In this document: positions 47,571 through 60,550 of the stretch, one piece after another
Layout: each line of letters opens with the position of its first letter
How positions within the stretch are numbered: the first letter of the stretch is position 1
Assembly: GCA_000499405.2 (NCBI GenBank)
Contig: HG738137.1
Coordinates: 24,598,491-24,662,490 of the forward strand
Source of the DNA: Onchocerca volvulus
Taxonomy: Eukaryota; Nematoda; Chromadorea; Rhabditida; Onchocercidae
Length of the DNA: 64,000 bases
Direction of reading: 5' to 3'
Made by a program: the position numbers and the translations under genes
The notes under the pieces: model-generated
Told to the model about the DNA's origin: nothing
The model's input: only the letters and a program-made list of their open reading frames with translations
The model's database searches: none

Positions 47571-50500
47571 CTTTATTAAGATATAATATATGTAATATTT
47601 AAAAGATAAAAAAAAAAGATAAGATTTAAGAATTCCTTCTTTTTTTTTTAAAGAAAAAAATTCAATCATTCATTTGTTTTAGTTGATAGGAATTAAGAAA
47701 TAGAGTTTATGAAAAAAATTTTTTAAATTAGTGAAAGAAAAATCGAAATATATCATAACAACAACAACAACAAATTCCAAGAAACTAATTAAAGTAATTA
47801 AGAAAAAAAAAAGAGATGAATTATTGAAAATGCATGAAACGAAAAAAAAAGCAAACGAAAGATTGCAATTATATTTTACAAAGGTCAACCGAATAATATA
47901 TCTTAGACATATAACTGAGAAGTATATTTTGGTGATAATTAATAGAATTTAGGTGTAAAGGTGAGAAAGTGAAAATACCTGCGAATACATAGTAATCATT
48001 GGTGTGCACACCTGCTACTCCATTAATTACACCTATTAATTACTTGCTAAAGATAAGAACTACTAAGAGTTGAACCACAAAAAATGCTCCTTCGGAATAA
48101 TCCTTTACGGTCACATTCACTTTTCCTTGGTCATTAATCCCTGATGAAGTGACCCTTCAATGCAAATCAACTTGATGAAGTGACCACTCGAAGAAATTAA
48201 CCTGATCAAAGTGATTTTAACAAAAATGATGGATGCTAAATGGTTAAGTGAAAGAAGATTAATTGTTTTTCATAAACATAGCAAGCTGAACTTATTGAAA
48301 TTCTTACAAAAGTAATTAGTAAATTGATCTTATTAAAATTCTTACAAAAATAGGTTGTAAATTGACTTTATTATAATTCGCATAAAAATTAATTTACAAA
48401 ATAATATTTTTAAGATTAGTTCTATGGCTTGTTAGAAGATTGTAGTATAAAAATAATTGATAAATAGTTTAAAAATACACTGTGATTTTTGAACTATCAT
48501 CGATTGGTTGTAAATATGTAAACTGGATATTCTTCCGCATATACCGTAACGTTATATATACTGTAATGGTTGAGGTACTGTAACGATTGATGAGCAAATG
48601 ATAATTTCGATGACAGATGGCGATGCCCCTTGAAATAGTAATGCTTCAACCGGATAATTCCAAATATTTTTGGAAGACATTTTCAGAATACGTTTCAATT
48701 TTGATAGTTTCCGGGAACTTCTTCATGATTTATTTATTGTTTTCGTTGCATTAGATTTGACAGTATCTTTGTAAAAAATTTAAAATAAATTTTTGAAATT
48801 TTAAGAAATTCAAAATTTACTTTCAAAGTTCTATTTTTATTTTTTTATGCATTGGAAAGAAAATATTTTGATGAAGAAATAAAATAATTGTTTCGCATTC
48901 GAAAAATTTCATCGAATTATTGTATTGTTTAATTTCTCGTAGAAATTTATTTGTTATAACTAATCATTATTAATACTTGATACTTCTCATCACTCAGTAA
49001 TTTGACTCAACATTTTTGAAAATATATGAAATTTGAAATTTATTTTTAAAATTTCTCATATTGGGAAGAAAATAGTTCAATGAAAAAATAAAATAACTAT
49101 TTCACATTTTGGATTTTTTTCAGAAATTTTTTGAAATTTTACTGAATAATTACAGTTAATTTCATTTCTCGCAGAAATTTATTCATTATACTGACCGATA
49201 TTATTTAACGACTTATCATCTACCATTGATAATTTATCAAATATTTGCAGAAATTAAGAATACATTTATAAAATTACTGAATTTGAATTTTAACTTTTTT
49301 TGACTAACATCAAATCGTCAAATAAAGATTATTTTTCGAACAGCTTTAATTTATGGCTGATGAAAATCTGCATAATACTGAACTGATTTTATAATGAAAA
49401 TGTCACGAAGGAAATTTGAGCAATGTTTGAGTTTAAAAAAAAAAAATGAAATTTGAAAAAAATGTCGATTTTAAAACTAACACATTATGGAAAACAATTG
49501 AAATTTCACAAATAATTGTCTTATAATACTTTGATAACAGTAAAATTAATTCAATTTCCATTTATTGTTTAGATTAATTTCATTTCAATAATTTGAATAG
49601 AAAGAGGAAAATTTCATAATCAACTAAATTGATAGTTTCAAACAACATTTAGCAACGAATATATATTTTTTTAAATTAAGTAATATGACCAAACATAAAT
49701 TTGAATTAATAATTTTATTAATCTTATTGATTTATTAGAGATCAAAATATCAACATTATTATCGTGCAGGAAATTACATTCAACAGAATATAATAGAATT
49801 AATGAAATTTAATATAATGAAGTATTAATCTCAAAAAAATCGTTGAACAAACTAAATAACAGCAAAATATATTTTAAAAAATTTAATTTTCTGAGTATTG
49901 ATTTGAAAAATTAATCAATTATCGTGAAATAGTTTAATCATTCAAAATTAAATAACTATTAGTGAATATACATCATTATTTATATATCAGAATAAAAATA
50001 ATCATGAAATTAGAAATTAAAATAAATAAAATTAAAAATTAAAATGAATATTTTTTCATCAAATGAAATAATTAAAATTTACTACTATAATAGGTTCCTT
50101 AAATATCTTTAGATGAAATTACTAAAGTCAATATTTTAATGAAAGTAACTTAGATTCTCCAGATGAACTAAGGTTAATACTGTAATAAGTACCTTAGGCA
50201 CCAATGCCATTTGGTACCATCAAGTACCAATGGTACCAAAGGAACCATATTATAATTATCGACAATTTATTGAACAAAAAAAAAAATTTCATCGAATAAA
50301 ACATGCCAAACGTTCATTAAATATCAAGTTTTACGGCGTGAAATATTTCAGAGAAAACCAATTTTCATGCCTCAGGAAAGTAATTAAATTATGGAAAATG
50401 TTTTGCACCGAAACTTCTATTTTATGTTGCCATTCAATTGAAAATTATTAATATTCCGAGATTAATTGAATTCAACATAAATTTCTAATTTGTAATTAGA

Positions 50501-51253
50501 ATTTTAATTTAATTTCCTTTGCAATAAAATAGGTTAAAGTTAATAAACAGTTTTATTGTTCGGAAAAAAAGAAAAGAATTTTGCTTATTTATAACAGTTT
50601 TCAATGGAAAATGAATAAGTAATTTTTGATGTGCAAAATAAGAAAAAGGAGAATAATTCTAATTTGTTTAATAAAAATAAATAATAAAAGCATTTTGATG
50701 TAACGAAAAAAGACAAATTTGTGATTGAGAAGAAAATAAGCCAGGAAACAATCATCGAAGAAGAAAACTAATTTTGAAAATTTCAAGAAAACGATACGCG
50801 AAGCTAATTATTTGAATCTAAATTAATTTTTTTTTCAACTCAAATTCAATTTTATGATCAAATTTCTGTTTTTAACACAAAGAAACGAGACTTCGTATCT
50901 GTTGATCATTTATATCGGGAAATTAATTAATAATAAAATTAATACAGATTCATTTTGGTAATTTGCGTTATTATTAATGCATTAGAAATCTTTCAAAAGG
51001 AATGTGATTTGTAAATTTGATTTTATTGTAGAAACAAAGAATTAATAGGCTAATTTTATGTGTATCTAATTAAGTTGATAATCATTGTTATTTTATTCAA
51101 TTCTTTTCAGTTCATTTCTGCACAACAAATGTATTTTCATCATTTTATTGCACTTTTCCTTTTTTCTTTTTTTACCAATTTTACCGGAAATTTTCAACAA
51201 ATTTTATCATACAATAACATTTTATAAAGCTAGAATTTTATTATACGATTATT
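47571..51253. other. Intergenic downstream of UNC-93-like gene A, no supported gene
   Basis: Mostly AT-rich sequence. Slightly GC-richer non-coding patches lie at 47950-48200 and 48530-48660. A cluster of GGTACCA/TGGTACC words lies at 50205-50250. No frame has convincing protein-like composition. The end of this stretch should hold the UNC-93 A 3' UTR. Confidence 0.55.
51237..51242 (-). other. Candidate polyadenylation signal of UNC-93-like gene A
   Basis: AATAAA on the minus strand lies 11 nt after the stop codon at 51254. It is plausible for a short nematode 3' UTR but not proven in such AT-rich sequence. Confidence 0.4.
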
Positions 51254-54200
51254 TTAACATACAATTGAAATGGAAATATTCTTTTTCTGATCATTTTCAA
51301 TTTCTCGTGAATGTATTTTCCAAGCAATCGCAAAACATATCGATGCAACAATTAAGCTAATTGTTAAAATTATCATTTGAATATGCAAATCCAATATTGA
51401 TGAGTAGAAAAATGATGCACATGTTGTCAGTGACTGAAAATAATTCATATTATTTGCAATAATCACGAATAATGATGAGAATATTGATAGTGACAATAAT
51501 ATTAATGATAGTAATAATGGTAATAATAATAATAATAATAATGATGACAATGATGGATAGAATTTCGGCAGTTGTGATAATGATTAATGATAGTAATAAT
51601 AGCAATAATAAAATACGATAATAGGAATGCTAATAGCTTTAGTAATGCTACTGATAATAATAATAAATAATAATAACGATAATTAGATGTTAATAGTTTT
51701 AATAATGCCATTAATAATAATAATGACAGTAATAATGATAATGACAAGTAGTAATCATACCGATGATAACGGTAATGAAAATGATAATAATAGTAATATT
51801 GTAACAAATATTAATTGTTTGCATGAAAATTATGTGTGGGAAAAATGTTTCAGTTGGGTAAATAAATGATAGTTTTATTTTTCGTATATTATCGTTGTTT
51901 GATCATTTATTTAATATTATTTATGAAACTTTCCTTTCCATTTGTTATTGTATTAAGGAATAAAATACGATGAAGAAAAACTAAAACTACATCATACAGT
52001 AATTAATCACGTTAATTAACATTGGGATACACTTACGATAAAATATACGATAAATAGATTATGATAGATGTGATACGATAAAATATATGATAAATGGATA
52101 CACGATAGATGTGATACGATAAAAGACGATAAACGGATATGATAAAGAGCCGTAATACTAATAAGCTGATAGTTCGAAAGGAGAAAAATTAATAAATTCT
52201 AGCTGTGAATTGAATTGAAATGAAATATTTCGTTAACTAACCATATCACATCTAATTAACTCTAAGATATTTACGATTCACTCTAATTACTCTAAAATAT
52301 TTAAGGTATTAGCCTAATTAACCTAATTATCTCATATTTCATTTTAAAAGGAGAAAAAAATTCGAAATAGAAATGTTAAAATTACCTGAAAAAATTTACT
52401 TATTGCAGAAGCTTGTGACGAACTTTCACGATCATACATTTTTGTAAGTACAGCTGTTCGTAATGTGTTCCAAAAGCTATCACCGATACATATCAACGTT
52501 CCAATGATAAGCCATAAGGAGAGACTTAAATAATTTTTGTGATTTTTATAAAATTTTTCGAAAAATTCTCAAAATATTTTGTAAATTTAAGACTTTTTAA
52601 AATTATTTTAGAAATTTACAGCTTGTAATAATTAAAAATCTTTTCTAAGGTAATAGTTAAGCTAAAAATGAAAGAAGATTAAATATTTAAACATAGAATT
52701 CATTTCAGGATTATAGAAAACTCATTTATTTGTTCGATCGATAATTTTCGAATACATTCATTTTAGTAAAAATTCAACTATTATGATTTAAATTAAAATC
52801 TGATAAATTTGCGAAAATTTGAAAAATTTATCAAATTAACAACCTTGGTGACAGATAGGTAACATCATTTGTTGGTTCCAAATTCGCATTTTTAGGAAAA
52901 GCAAACCAAATGCCCAAAATTGCTACCAAATATAATGGTAGAGCAATTAGCATTGTTGGCATATATCCGAAATTGTGGATTCGTTTACTTAAGAAACTAA
53001 TTAAACATCCACCTGTAATATTTCAGAGATTTGTTAAAATTATTCTTTTCAATAATTAATTTAAAATTAATTTCACAGAATTAAATTCTTTTTTAAACAA
53101 ATATTTATCTGAAGTATAAAATTAGAAGGAAAAATTGTCGAAATGAAAATTACAATTCTTTTTTTTAAAGAAGCAAAACATTATGTCCTTTGACTTTATA
53201 TCCTTGATTTTTATGTTCTTTGATTTTATGCCCTTTGACCTCGTGTTTTGTGACCTTTAAATGTAGCGGAAAACAAATAAAAAAAAATAATTTGCAATTT
53301 TTCGTTTTTTTAAATCGAAGAATAATTTAAAACTGAGTTTAATCTTAGCATTGTCTTTAATGAAAGAAGACAGAAAAATAAATATTACTACTTTTTTGGA
53401 ATTAAATCAAACTTTAAATTGAACTTAATGTCGCCTCTGTTTTAATCTATAGCAAGAAATTACTAATACTTAGTTTTCATTATCACCCATTATCACTGGT
53501 AAGCTTTCATTACCACCTTTTATCACTGATAAAATCACTACCGCCTTTTTCAGTTTCTTAAATGTTATGTAAATAAACATTTTCATTACTAACCGAAAAT
53601 TTGTGATGCTGCAGTAATGAATGCATAATAAGCGATAATTTCATTACCAAAACCGATGACTGATTTGGAAAATGATAAGCACGACGGATAGATTGTTATA
53701 TAAAGTGATAATGATAAGCCCATAAACATGAAACCAGTAGCTAATAAATGCATTTTTATATCGGTAAACATTCTCATGGTTTTACCTAAAAATCACAGAT
53801 CGTTTTTATTTTCTTTAAATCTAAAATTAATAACGACAATTTAAAATCATGAACTACAAAATTAAACCAAACTATATTTTGTCGAATTACATAATTTTAA
53901 ATTCTCAACTATCATCAAATTTAATTTGAAATAGTTTAATTTGAAGAATGACAGCTTCGATAATTTTTAAAAAATACTTTCAAAAATGATATTATCCCAA
54001 ATTTTATCAATCAAAATTAAACGAATTCAACTAATTGGAAGTAATTAAGAAATGACTGGTATAATTCAAAAGTTATGCTATATTTATGACACAAATCAAT
54101 CAATTATTTAATTAGTTTACTAATTATATTTGCTAAATTTATAATAATTTCAAAAATTACCCATAGTTTTTGAGAAGCTATCACGTTTCGTTACAGATCG

Positions 54201-57200
54201 ACTAGAATGGTCGGGTAACAAGGCGAATAAAATATTTGATAAAATTGTAAACACTGATAATCCACCAAAAATATATCTGTCAATAATTCATCAATATATT
54301 TACAACTAAATTTAAATTCTATTCATAATACAATCAAGTAAAATCGTTATCATGGCAATGCAACATATCTTGATTATTGCAAATCTCGAATTTTAATGAT
54401 ACCTTAAATCAACTTAAATCGATGTAATTTTGACATGATAATATAATATATGCAATTATATACATTCCAATTTTCTAATTCCGATATTTCGAAAAATTTT
54501 TTTATTGTTGAATGACAAAAATCACAACAATTCATTAATTAAAAGGTAATAAAATGAATATGAATTATGATTATGATTATAGAGTATTTTGATTAAGGTA
54601 ACATGAATAAACTCTTCCGGTTCATAATTCATATTTATTCTATTAAGTTTTGCAAAACAAATGTGAATTGTGATTGTGATTGTGATTATAAATATGAATT
54701 GTAATTACTATAATATAAATAGATTTTTCCGGTTCATAATCATAATTTCTATTTGTTTTATCAAACTTTCCATTAATAATTGCAATTGCAATTTTTGAAC
54801 TCAAAAATTACAAAGTTTTTAGATAGCAGTTTAACAATTGGTTCATTCATATTTTGTTCATTTCAATTATTCATTATTTGCCGAAGGATATACTATCAGA
54901 ATTAAATTAAGCAAGTTTAGAAATTATTTGGAAACTACCATTAATTAGTGATAATCTGTTTATCAGTATCTCATGTAAAGATTGTCCTAGTTGTTGAATT
55001 TATTAAAATTATTAGTTTATTACCTATATAAAGATAGGTATTATTACGAATTGTAAATAAATTAGCTACTGATCTAATTCGTTTAAGAATAAGAAAATTT
55101 ATCTAGAAGTTTGGAGATTGCAGATCAGTTACAACACGGCCGAATATTTTTAATTAATCATTTCTATTTAAAGGTGCGCTTAATTGCTAATTATTCAAAA
55201 AATAGCAAAATGCAAAAAAAAAGCATAGTTTAAAATTTTAAGCTCTAAAATTTGAATTTTTAAAGCGACGAAATTTTTTTATTGAAGTTTTCAATAATTT
55301 CGAATCTTAATAGTATCCATAACTTAAATTAGAAATTAAAATTAAATCCAAAATAATGGAGAAAAAAGCGAAAACCACAAATAGTAAAATCATAATTTCC
55401 CAGATAATGATTAGAATTAGCTCTGCAACTACTTGCTATAAATTTTCAAATTTTTTAAATGAATTAATAAACTGTTTGGTTTTTAAAAAAAAAATATCAA
55501 TAATCACCTGATAACTTCCAATGACATTTCTGCTTTACCAGTTTTATAAAATATCCCAAGCAAAAGTATACCGCCGAATATTAGGCTGAAAAACGCAAAC
55601 AAAGTTATAATGGTAATGCGTAAGACAGATGACGATCTTACTTGAATTATTTTTCATAACTTTCAAAGCTTTTATAAACAGAAGAAAAGATGAAAAAAGA
55701 AAATACTCATGTATATCTAATTTTATTTGATAATTCCTCGATAAAAATTCGAATAATCAAAATAAATAAAATTCAAAATTCTTCCACATTTTTTAAACGT
55801 TTTACTGTGTGTATTGTTGCATATTACGTCAAGTATATTTCTAATAATCATATTTTACGTGTAATTTTTATAGTAATGCATCATATATAATTTCCAACAA
55901 AGTCGATTAATTAGAAGTTAAAAAAGAATATTTACATATATAATGTTGTATCATATTTTCATCGATTCAAATTTTTTTTTCCTGTCATTCTATTGTATGG
56001 AATTAAAATATTTTTAAATAATAATTAATTTTAACAATTTTACTTGAAATTCTATGTTAAAAAAAGAAAAACAATTCTCAAACCTGGCAAAATTGATGCC
56101 CCAGTGAAGACCGCTATTTCTTGATTCATTGCCTGATGTTGTTATTTCCTTCATGTAAACACCATGACCGATCCAAATAACTGCAATCAATCCATCATTC
56201 ATTGATTTTTTAAATCAATTACGTTACTATTCCAAAAAAAAAAAAACTCTTTTACAGAAACTATCAAAAAATAGTATTAAACAATTGAATATTTAATTAT
56301 TATTTCATACCTGGAAGATTAGCAAAAGATGGAATTTATAATTACGCTTAAATTTGCAATAATTAATGTGAATTACTAATATTATAACTTCAAACATCTG
56401 CACTATCATAATATAATCAAAATGAAATCAATCAAAACTGACATATTTCAACATTAAGTATATGATTTGGATTTTAAAAAGTTTTTAAAATTAAATAAGT
56501 GCAATATTCGTTAAGACAGTTATAATATAAAAGATAATAAATACTGTATAACTAACTGGACCCGGTCACCGCTCCGCATGGCTGATCTAGCTGATCTATA
56601 GGGGCCAGTTACGTTTCGCATGTCTGGCTCCAACTAATCTATATGAATAAGAATGTAAATGTTCGTTTGTTCAAAATCTTAAATCTCCGAAAGCTCCTAA
56701 CATGCGCCTTATCTGTATTAATTCATAATCTTAGACATCGGAAAGTTTTTATCTACGGCTTTGAAATTTTGACACAACATAGCTTTCGAATACGCGCATG
56801 TTTTACAGCGTTGTTGTAGCTCAGTCTGATTAGTGTCAGCAATAGGTGTGAGGAGGTGTTCTGTGTCTTTTATGGTGGAGATAAATGCTGTTCAGAAAGA
56901 TTTTATTGAATTGATGAAGAGTGATTCTTTGTAATAAACAATTATCAGAAAAAGATCCAGGGAAATTAATCACCGGGTTATTCTTTCCTTCGTCGCTGAT
57001 AAAGAATATTATTTAAGTGATTTGTCAAACTGTTGCTATTGTTGTGTCGCTTTGAACTGTCGAACTGGGATCCCTGCAACTCCGAACTGTTGCTGTTGCT
57101 CTGTCGGAGCATTTCGGTGGTATGTTTGTCGTCGCTTTGAAACTATGTCATACCACTCGACTTTTAGTATTTCTTGTTTACAACAATTTTCGTGGCGTAT

Positions 57201-60200
57201 TTGACATCTTTCAGCTTTCACCCATATTTTAAATATGTTTAATTTCACATTACTTGTAGGTATACAAATATTTTTTGTTGTTCCATTGTCTGTATAGATA
57301 TAGAGATTGTCTGGTTTGCCAACTGAAGAACACCCAACATTATCGTTAGTTTTTTTCTTTCTTTCCTTGAAGAAAAGAGTTAGTGCTTAGTGAAAGGGCT
57401 AATAGGTGATGACAGAATAATATATAGAATAGAAATTGAGAAGTAGAAGTTTGTGAAATAAAAATTAAAACAGCCGAGGATTACGAAATCGAAGAGTTAA
57501 GGTCAGAAATATAACAGTTTACAGCCAAGTTTTAGTTACAACGGTCGAAGTTTGCCGGAGTCGATTTTACCACCGGCACTAGCCAGAACCAATCTTTAGA
57601 ATGACCCCTTCTGTCCTAGATAAGGAATGTAGTTTATAGAATACAAAGAGGAGAATTATACGGGTTTCTCATGCTGTGTAAGAGATTGGTATGAGAAAGG
57701 ATATAATTTTTGAAATAATTAGCACATTGGATGAAAAAAAACTTACATGTTACATGATTAGCACAGAGGATATCACATGCGAATTGGATAAGGATTCAAA
57801 CAATTTTTTGTATTGTAAATATTTTGAGAATTGCAGTCTCTTAAACTGAATGGCAATCGATTAGAATCATAGGAACGCGAGGAATAAGGATATCTTCACT
57901 TTTGAAAAGCCCTGTCAAGATTGTTGCTTCTACGACGTTGCTCATTAATTTTTTACTGCAAGACGCGTGTCGTTGGCAAAGTTTTGGCTGATTGACATGC
58001 CGATTTTCAATTGCAGTACATGCGGTGGCATTCCTAAGCAGTGCTAACTGATATAGGTCGAGTAAATTCAAAAATTCTGTGGATAATTAATTATTTCATC
58101 TGTTTCCACAATTGTGTCGACTGTCACAATAGTGTGACGGACTTGTGTGAGACTGCCTCGCTTTGAATGTTAGATTTTACAATATTGTTAAGTTCGTCAA
58201 GGTCTTTGTTCTTAGTCTTGAGACTAAGAATTGCTCTTCACTCAACCAATCGTGATTCGCATAATTGATTTGAACATTGGAAAATACTTTTTCAACCAAC
58301 TATTCTTTTGACGTTACTAAATTCCAGAAGTTATGAGGTAATGAAATTTTTCTTGAAGTCAGATCAATTGGCATCTTTCCGTTCCCAATTTCCAGCTACT
58401 GATGTGAGAAATCTCAGCTGATCGATCATTTTGCAGCTGGGCGCACATATTTGCAGTCAGTTTTAATGTGTTCATTGTGACCACAAATTAGACTATTTTA
58501 GGCAAGAATTTATTTCATCCGCTGATGTCCATCGAAGAATTACAGATAATGTTTGCCTGAAATCTTCTGCAAACAATATTAATGCGTTTCAAATGATTCG
58601 ATATTTCTACGTAAATTTTGCAACATAGATCAAGACTCTCGACCCAATTTTTGTGCGTCATTGTATATTCATTGCAAATAACAAGTTCGTATTTTTGCAA
58701 TACTTTTCCCATACCGGATGTTTTAGAAATGTTGCATGTGGGAGTTTCGATAAATTGCTTGTTCATTGTGAATTTCAAAGCGGAATGAGCAGTTCTTCCA
58801 CCTGGTAGTAATGTTGAAACTATTTCGGACGATGCAAAAGCTAGATTATGTCATTTTGGTATCGAGTTGCTGCCAGAATCATCAAATTAAGGAAGTTTTA
58901 CCAGCTCCTCGTGGCGCATCCAAAATGGAGATTTCTCCAATCCCCCTACTGACAGTTTGCTTTATGTGGTCGTGAATTCCTGTCTGCTCAAACATTAGCT
59001 TAGGAATATTTGATTGCACATATAACAAAAGATTAGCCAGTTGTAATTCTGTTCGCGACGAAATTCTACATCGAACGAAGTAGCAGCAGATCGATCGGTT
59101 ATGGCAATTGATTGAAAAATTTTTTCGCGATTTGTAAGCACAAGTCTTCAATCATTATCAAAGCTTCATTGTAGATTTCTGTTGAATAATCCATGTTCAA
59201 CAATCGAGTTTAGTCTTCTGCGTTGATTCTGTTGAGAATGAAGCAAATTTGAAGCTGCAGAATACGATCGATGTGCTCACAACCGTGCATCCTCAAGTTT
59301 GATTGCACATCGTTTCGCTTGCATTTGAGCCATTCTCTGTCTTGTTCGCTCATTTGTTGATGCCCGTTCTTCCTCAGTTTGATTGCAAATAATCGTCGCA
59401 TTTCTCCCGCTGCACGATTACGATAACCTAAGTTTAATCTTCTGCGAGACATTATTTGGATGAACTAAAGCAGGTCACCTGAACAGTTTTCGAGATTAAA
59501 TTGAATGACAGGCAGAAAAAAAGTAGATGTATATAAATAGGAACACGCGCCCATTTGAAGGTAAGGCTGTATTGAAATTTGAAAGCAGTCGATGAAGAGT
59601 TTGTAAAGTTACGTGGCAAGTAACTTCGCACGTCAATAAATTCAGTCCGCTCACCTACTTCACGGATCAATAAATAAACGAAAAGCTTAGAACGGATCAT
59701 CTCTATATATAAATTTGAAACCAGTTACGCGCCTGTTCGAATGCAACCTTGCATTAAAATCTCGGATCAATTGGTGTCAACTCACTTAGTGTTAACTTTC
59801 ATAGGTGTGGTAGGTTAAAAGAAAAGTAGATATATCTAAATTTAAAAAAAAAAGCGTCTATTCGAAAGTTGTATCGAAATTTGAAAGCAATCGGTGAGGT
59901 GGTTGCAAAGTTACATGCCAAATAATAGCAACAATGACACGATTTCACCTATTTTTACCTATCACAGGTGCAACAGGTTAAAAAAAAGTAAATATATATA
60001 AATAAAAAACGCCTCAATTTCAATGAAACATTGTGTAAAATTTGAAAGCAATCGGTAAAGAGATTGCAAGTTACATGCCAAATAATAGCAATAGTGAATT
60101 AAATTTCTATTTATACACAGATTAAAATGAAATCAATCAATATTGTCATACTTTAACATTAACATTTAGTGTGTTATTTAAGATTTGAAAAAGTTAGTAA

Positions 60201-60403
60201 AATTGAAAAACTCACAAGCTGATCCAATCCCCATTAAGGCAGATGTAATATAAAAAATGTAACTATTGACAAGCATAAATGTTAGCATGAATATGGTATA
60301 CAGTACACTTGCCAAGAACATCGTCCATTTAGCGGTCAAGTAGGCCACAACAGGTGGTGTAATAAACGTAGCTATTGTAAATGAAAAATAGGTAATGCAC
60401 ATC
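51254..60403 (-). CDS. UNC-93-like multi-pass membrane protein, copy A (5' exons not seen)
   Basis: Eight exons in transcript order: 60216-60403, 56084-56180, 55508-55585, 54161-54276, 53594-53785, 52844-53012, 52386-52524, 51254-51433. All have GT/AG borders and phases that join without a break (1159 nt, about 386 codons, TAA stop). The text fits UNC-93/UNC93A proteins of the major-facilitator fold: GIGSAFIWIGHGVY followed by a SGNESRNSG segment (family wording GxGSAxxWTGQG..Y..N), then TDIKM, SLYITIYPSCLSFSK, GDSFWNTL and FFQSLTTCASFFYS, with about nine hydrophobic segments. In worms UNC-93 is an accessory regulator of a two-pore potassium channel; whether this protein does that is unknown. 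The first visible exon starts in phase 2, so at least one 5' exon is missing; none is found before the gap at 60469. A Helitron occupies the intron 56181-60215. Confidence 0.9.
51470..51790. repeat. AAT/GAT microsatellite in the last UNC-93 A intron
   Basis: Imperfect AAT, GAT and AGT triplets fill most of the intron between the last two exons (51434-52385). The related copy B segment begins at a TAA microsatellite beside the assembly gap, so this repeat marks the duplication border. Confidence 0.9.
51790..55400 (-). repeat. Segmental duplication, copy A side
   Basis: Introns and exons from about 51790 to 55400 match 60548-63730 closely, including intron sequence. The exon 54161-54276 appears identical to its partner. 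Copy A has about 367 extra bases (54486-54852) with TATGATTATGATTATAG-type repeats that are absent from copy B. Confidence 0.9.
52020..52150. repeat. Short tandem repeat of about 40 bp (GATACGATAAAATATACGATAAA)
   Basis: About three units of TGTGATACGATAAAATATA.GATAAATGGATA. A shorter version is present in copy B near 60790-60850. Confidence 0.75.
57170..59150 (-). pseudogene. Helitron Pif1-like helicase remnant (copy 2)
   Basis: Minus-strand fragments in family order begin with LLLYVQSNIPKLMFEQTGIH and an intact-looking Walker A, APRGAGKTSLI (about 58925-58885). Then come TPTCNISKTSGMGKVLQKYE (about 58750-58690), FRQTLSVI-like wording near 58550, and weak C-terminal pieces. Several stops and frameshifts make it non-functional. 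Compared with copy 1 it lacks the LTR and keeps the Walker A lysine, but has lost the segment replaced at 57341-57828. Confidence 0.85.
57341..57828. other. Unique 488-bp segment replacing helicase sequence in Helitron copy 2
   Basis: Between matching flanks (AACAT on the left, AATTGCAGTCTC on the right) copy 1 has about 115 bp of helicase sequence while copy 2 has 488 bp of unrelated sequence. The segment is GC-richer than the intron (for example CCGGCACTAGCCAGAACC near 57573). No protein, terminal repeats or target duplication could be made out. Confidence 0.6.
59210..59452 (-). pseudogene. N-terminal fragment of the Helitron protein
   Basis: An 80-codon minus-strand frame starts MSRRRLNLGYRNRAAGEMRR, an Arg-rich opening like that of many Helitron polyproteins. 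It runs into a stop close to the helicase flank. The large Rep/HUH nuclease region that should follow is missing, so an internal deletion has fused the N-terminus to the helicase part. Confidence 0.55.
59516..60100 (-). repeat. Diverged subterminal repeats of the Helitron, three to four units
   Basis: The pattern AAAAGTAGATATATATAAAT..ACGCG.C..TTCGAA..CAA.. followed by TTGAAAGCAATCGGTGA.G.GTTGCAAAGTTAC begins near 59516, 59820 and 59980, with a partial unit near 59700. Similar sequence is at 7310-7420. Confidence 0.7.
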
Positions 60404-60468
60404 CTGAATTAATTGTTTTGTTAATTAATTAATTGTTTGAAATTCTTAAAAATGATATTAATTGCCAT

Positions 60469-60488
60469 NNNNNNNNNNNNNNNNNNNN

Positions 60489-60546
<58 letters not shown>
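60469..60546. other. Assembly gap (20 N) followed by TAA microsatellite
   Basis: N bases occupy 60469-60488 and are followed by about 58 bases of (AAT)n. The missing 5' exon(s) of UNC-93 copy A and the missing last exon of copy B should both lie here. Confidence 0.97.

Positions 60547-60550
<4 letters not shown>

Larger units (their letters stand above)
56552..60110 (-). mobile_element. Decayed Helitron, copy 2, inside an UNC-93 A intron
   Basis: The left end reads, on the minus strand, CCGGGTCCAGTTAG followed by T, a diverged counterpart of the GGGTCAGCTAG/T end of copy 1. The segment 56552-57240 matches 3193-4120, and helicase remnants follow (57170-59150). An N-terminal Helitron piece (59210-59452) and diverged subterminal repeats (59516-60100) complete it. 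The right end is not exact. It has the same strand as the host gene and lies wholly in the intron between exons 60216-60403 and 56084-56180. Confidence 0.8.

Noticed and set aside
51502..51807. Tyr/Leu-rich frame in the last UNC-93 A intron
   Set aside because: Triplet microsatellite read as protein.
52386..52524. Possible independent short gene ending by read-through past the exon
   Set aside because: The phase joins exactly to the exon at 51254-51433, so it is the penultimate exon of UNC-93 A.
57022..57248. Cys-rich plus-strand frame and its minus-strand shadow
   Set aside because: They lie in the non-coding 3' part of Helitron copy 2 and match only the corresponding part of copy 1.
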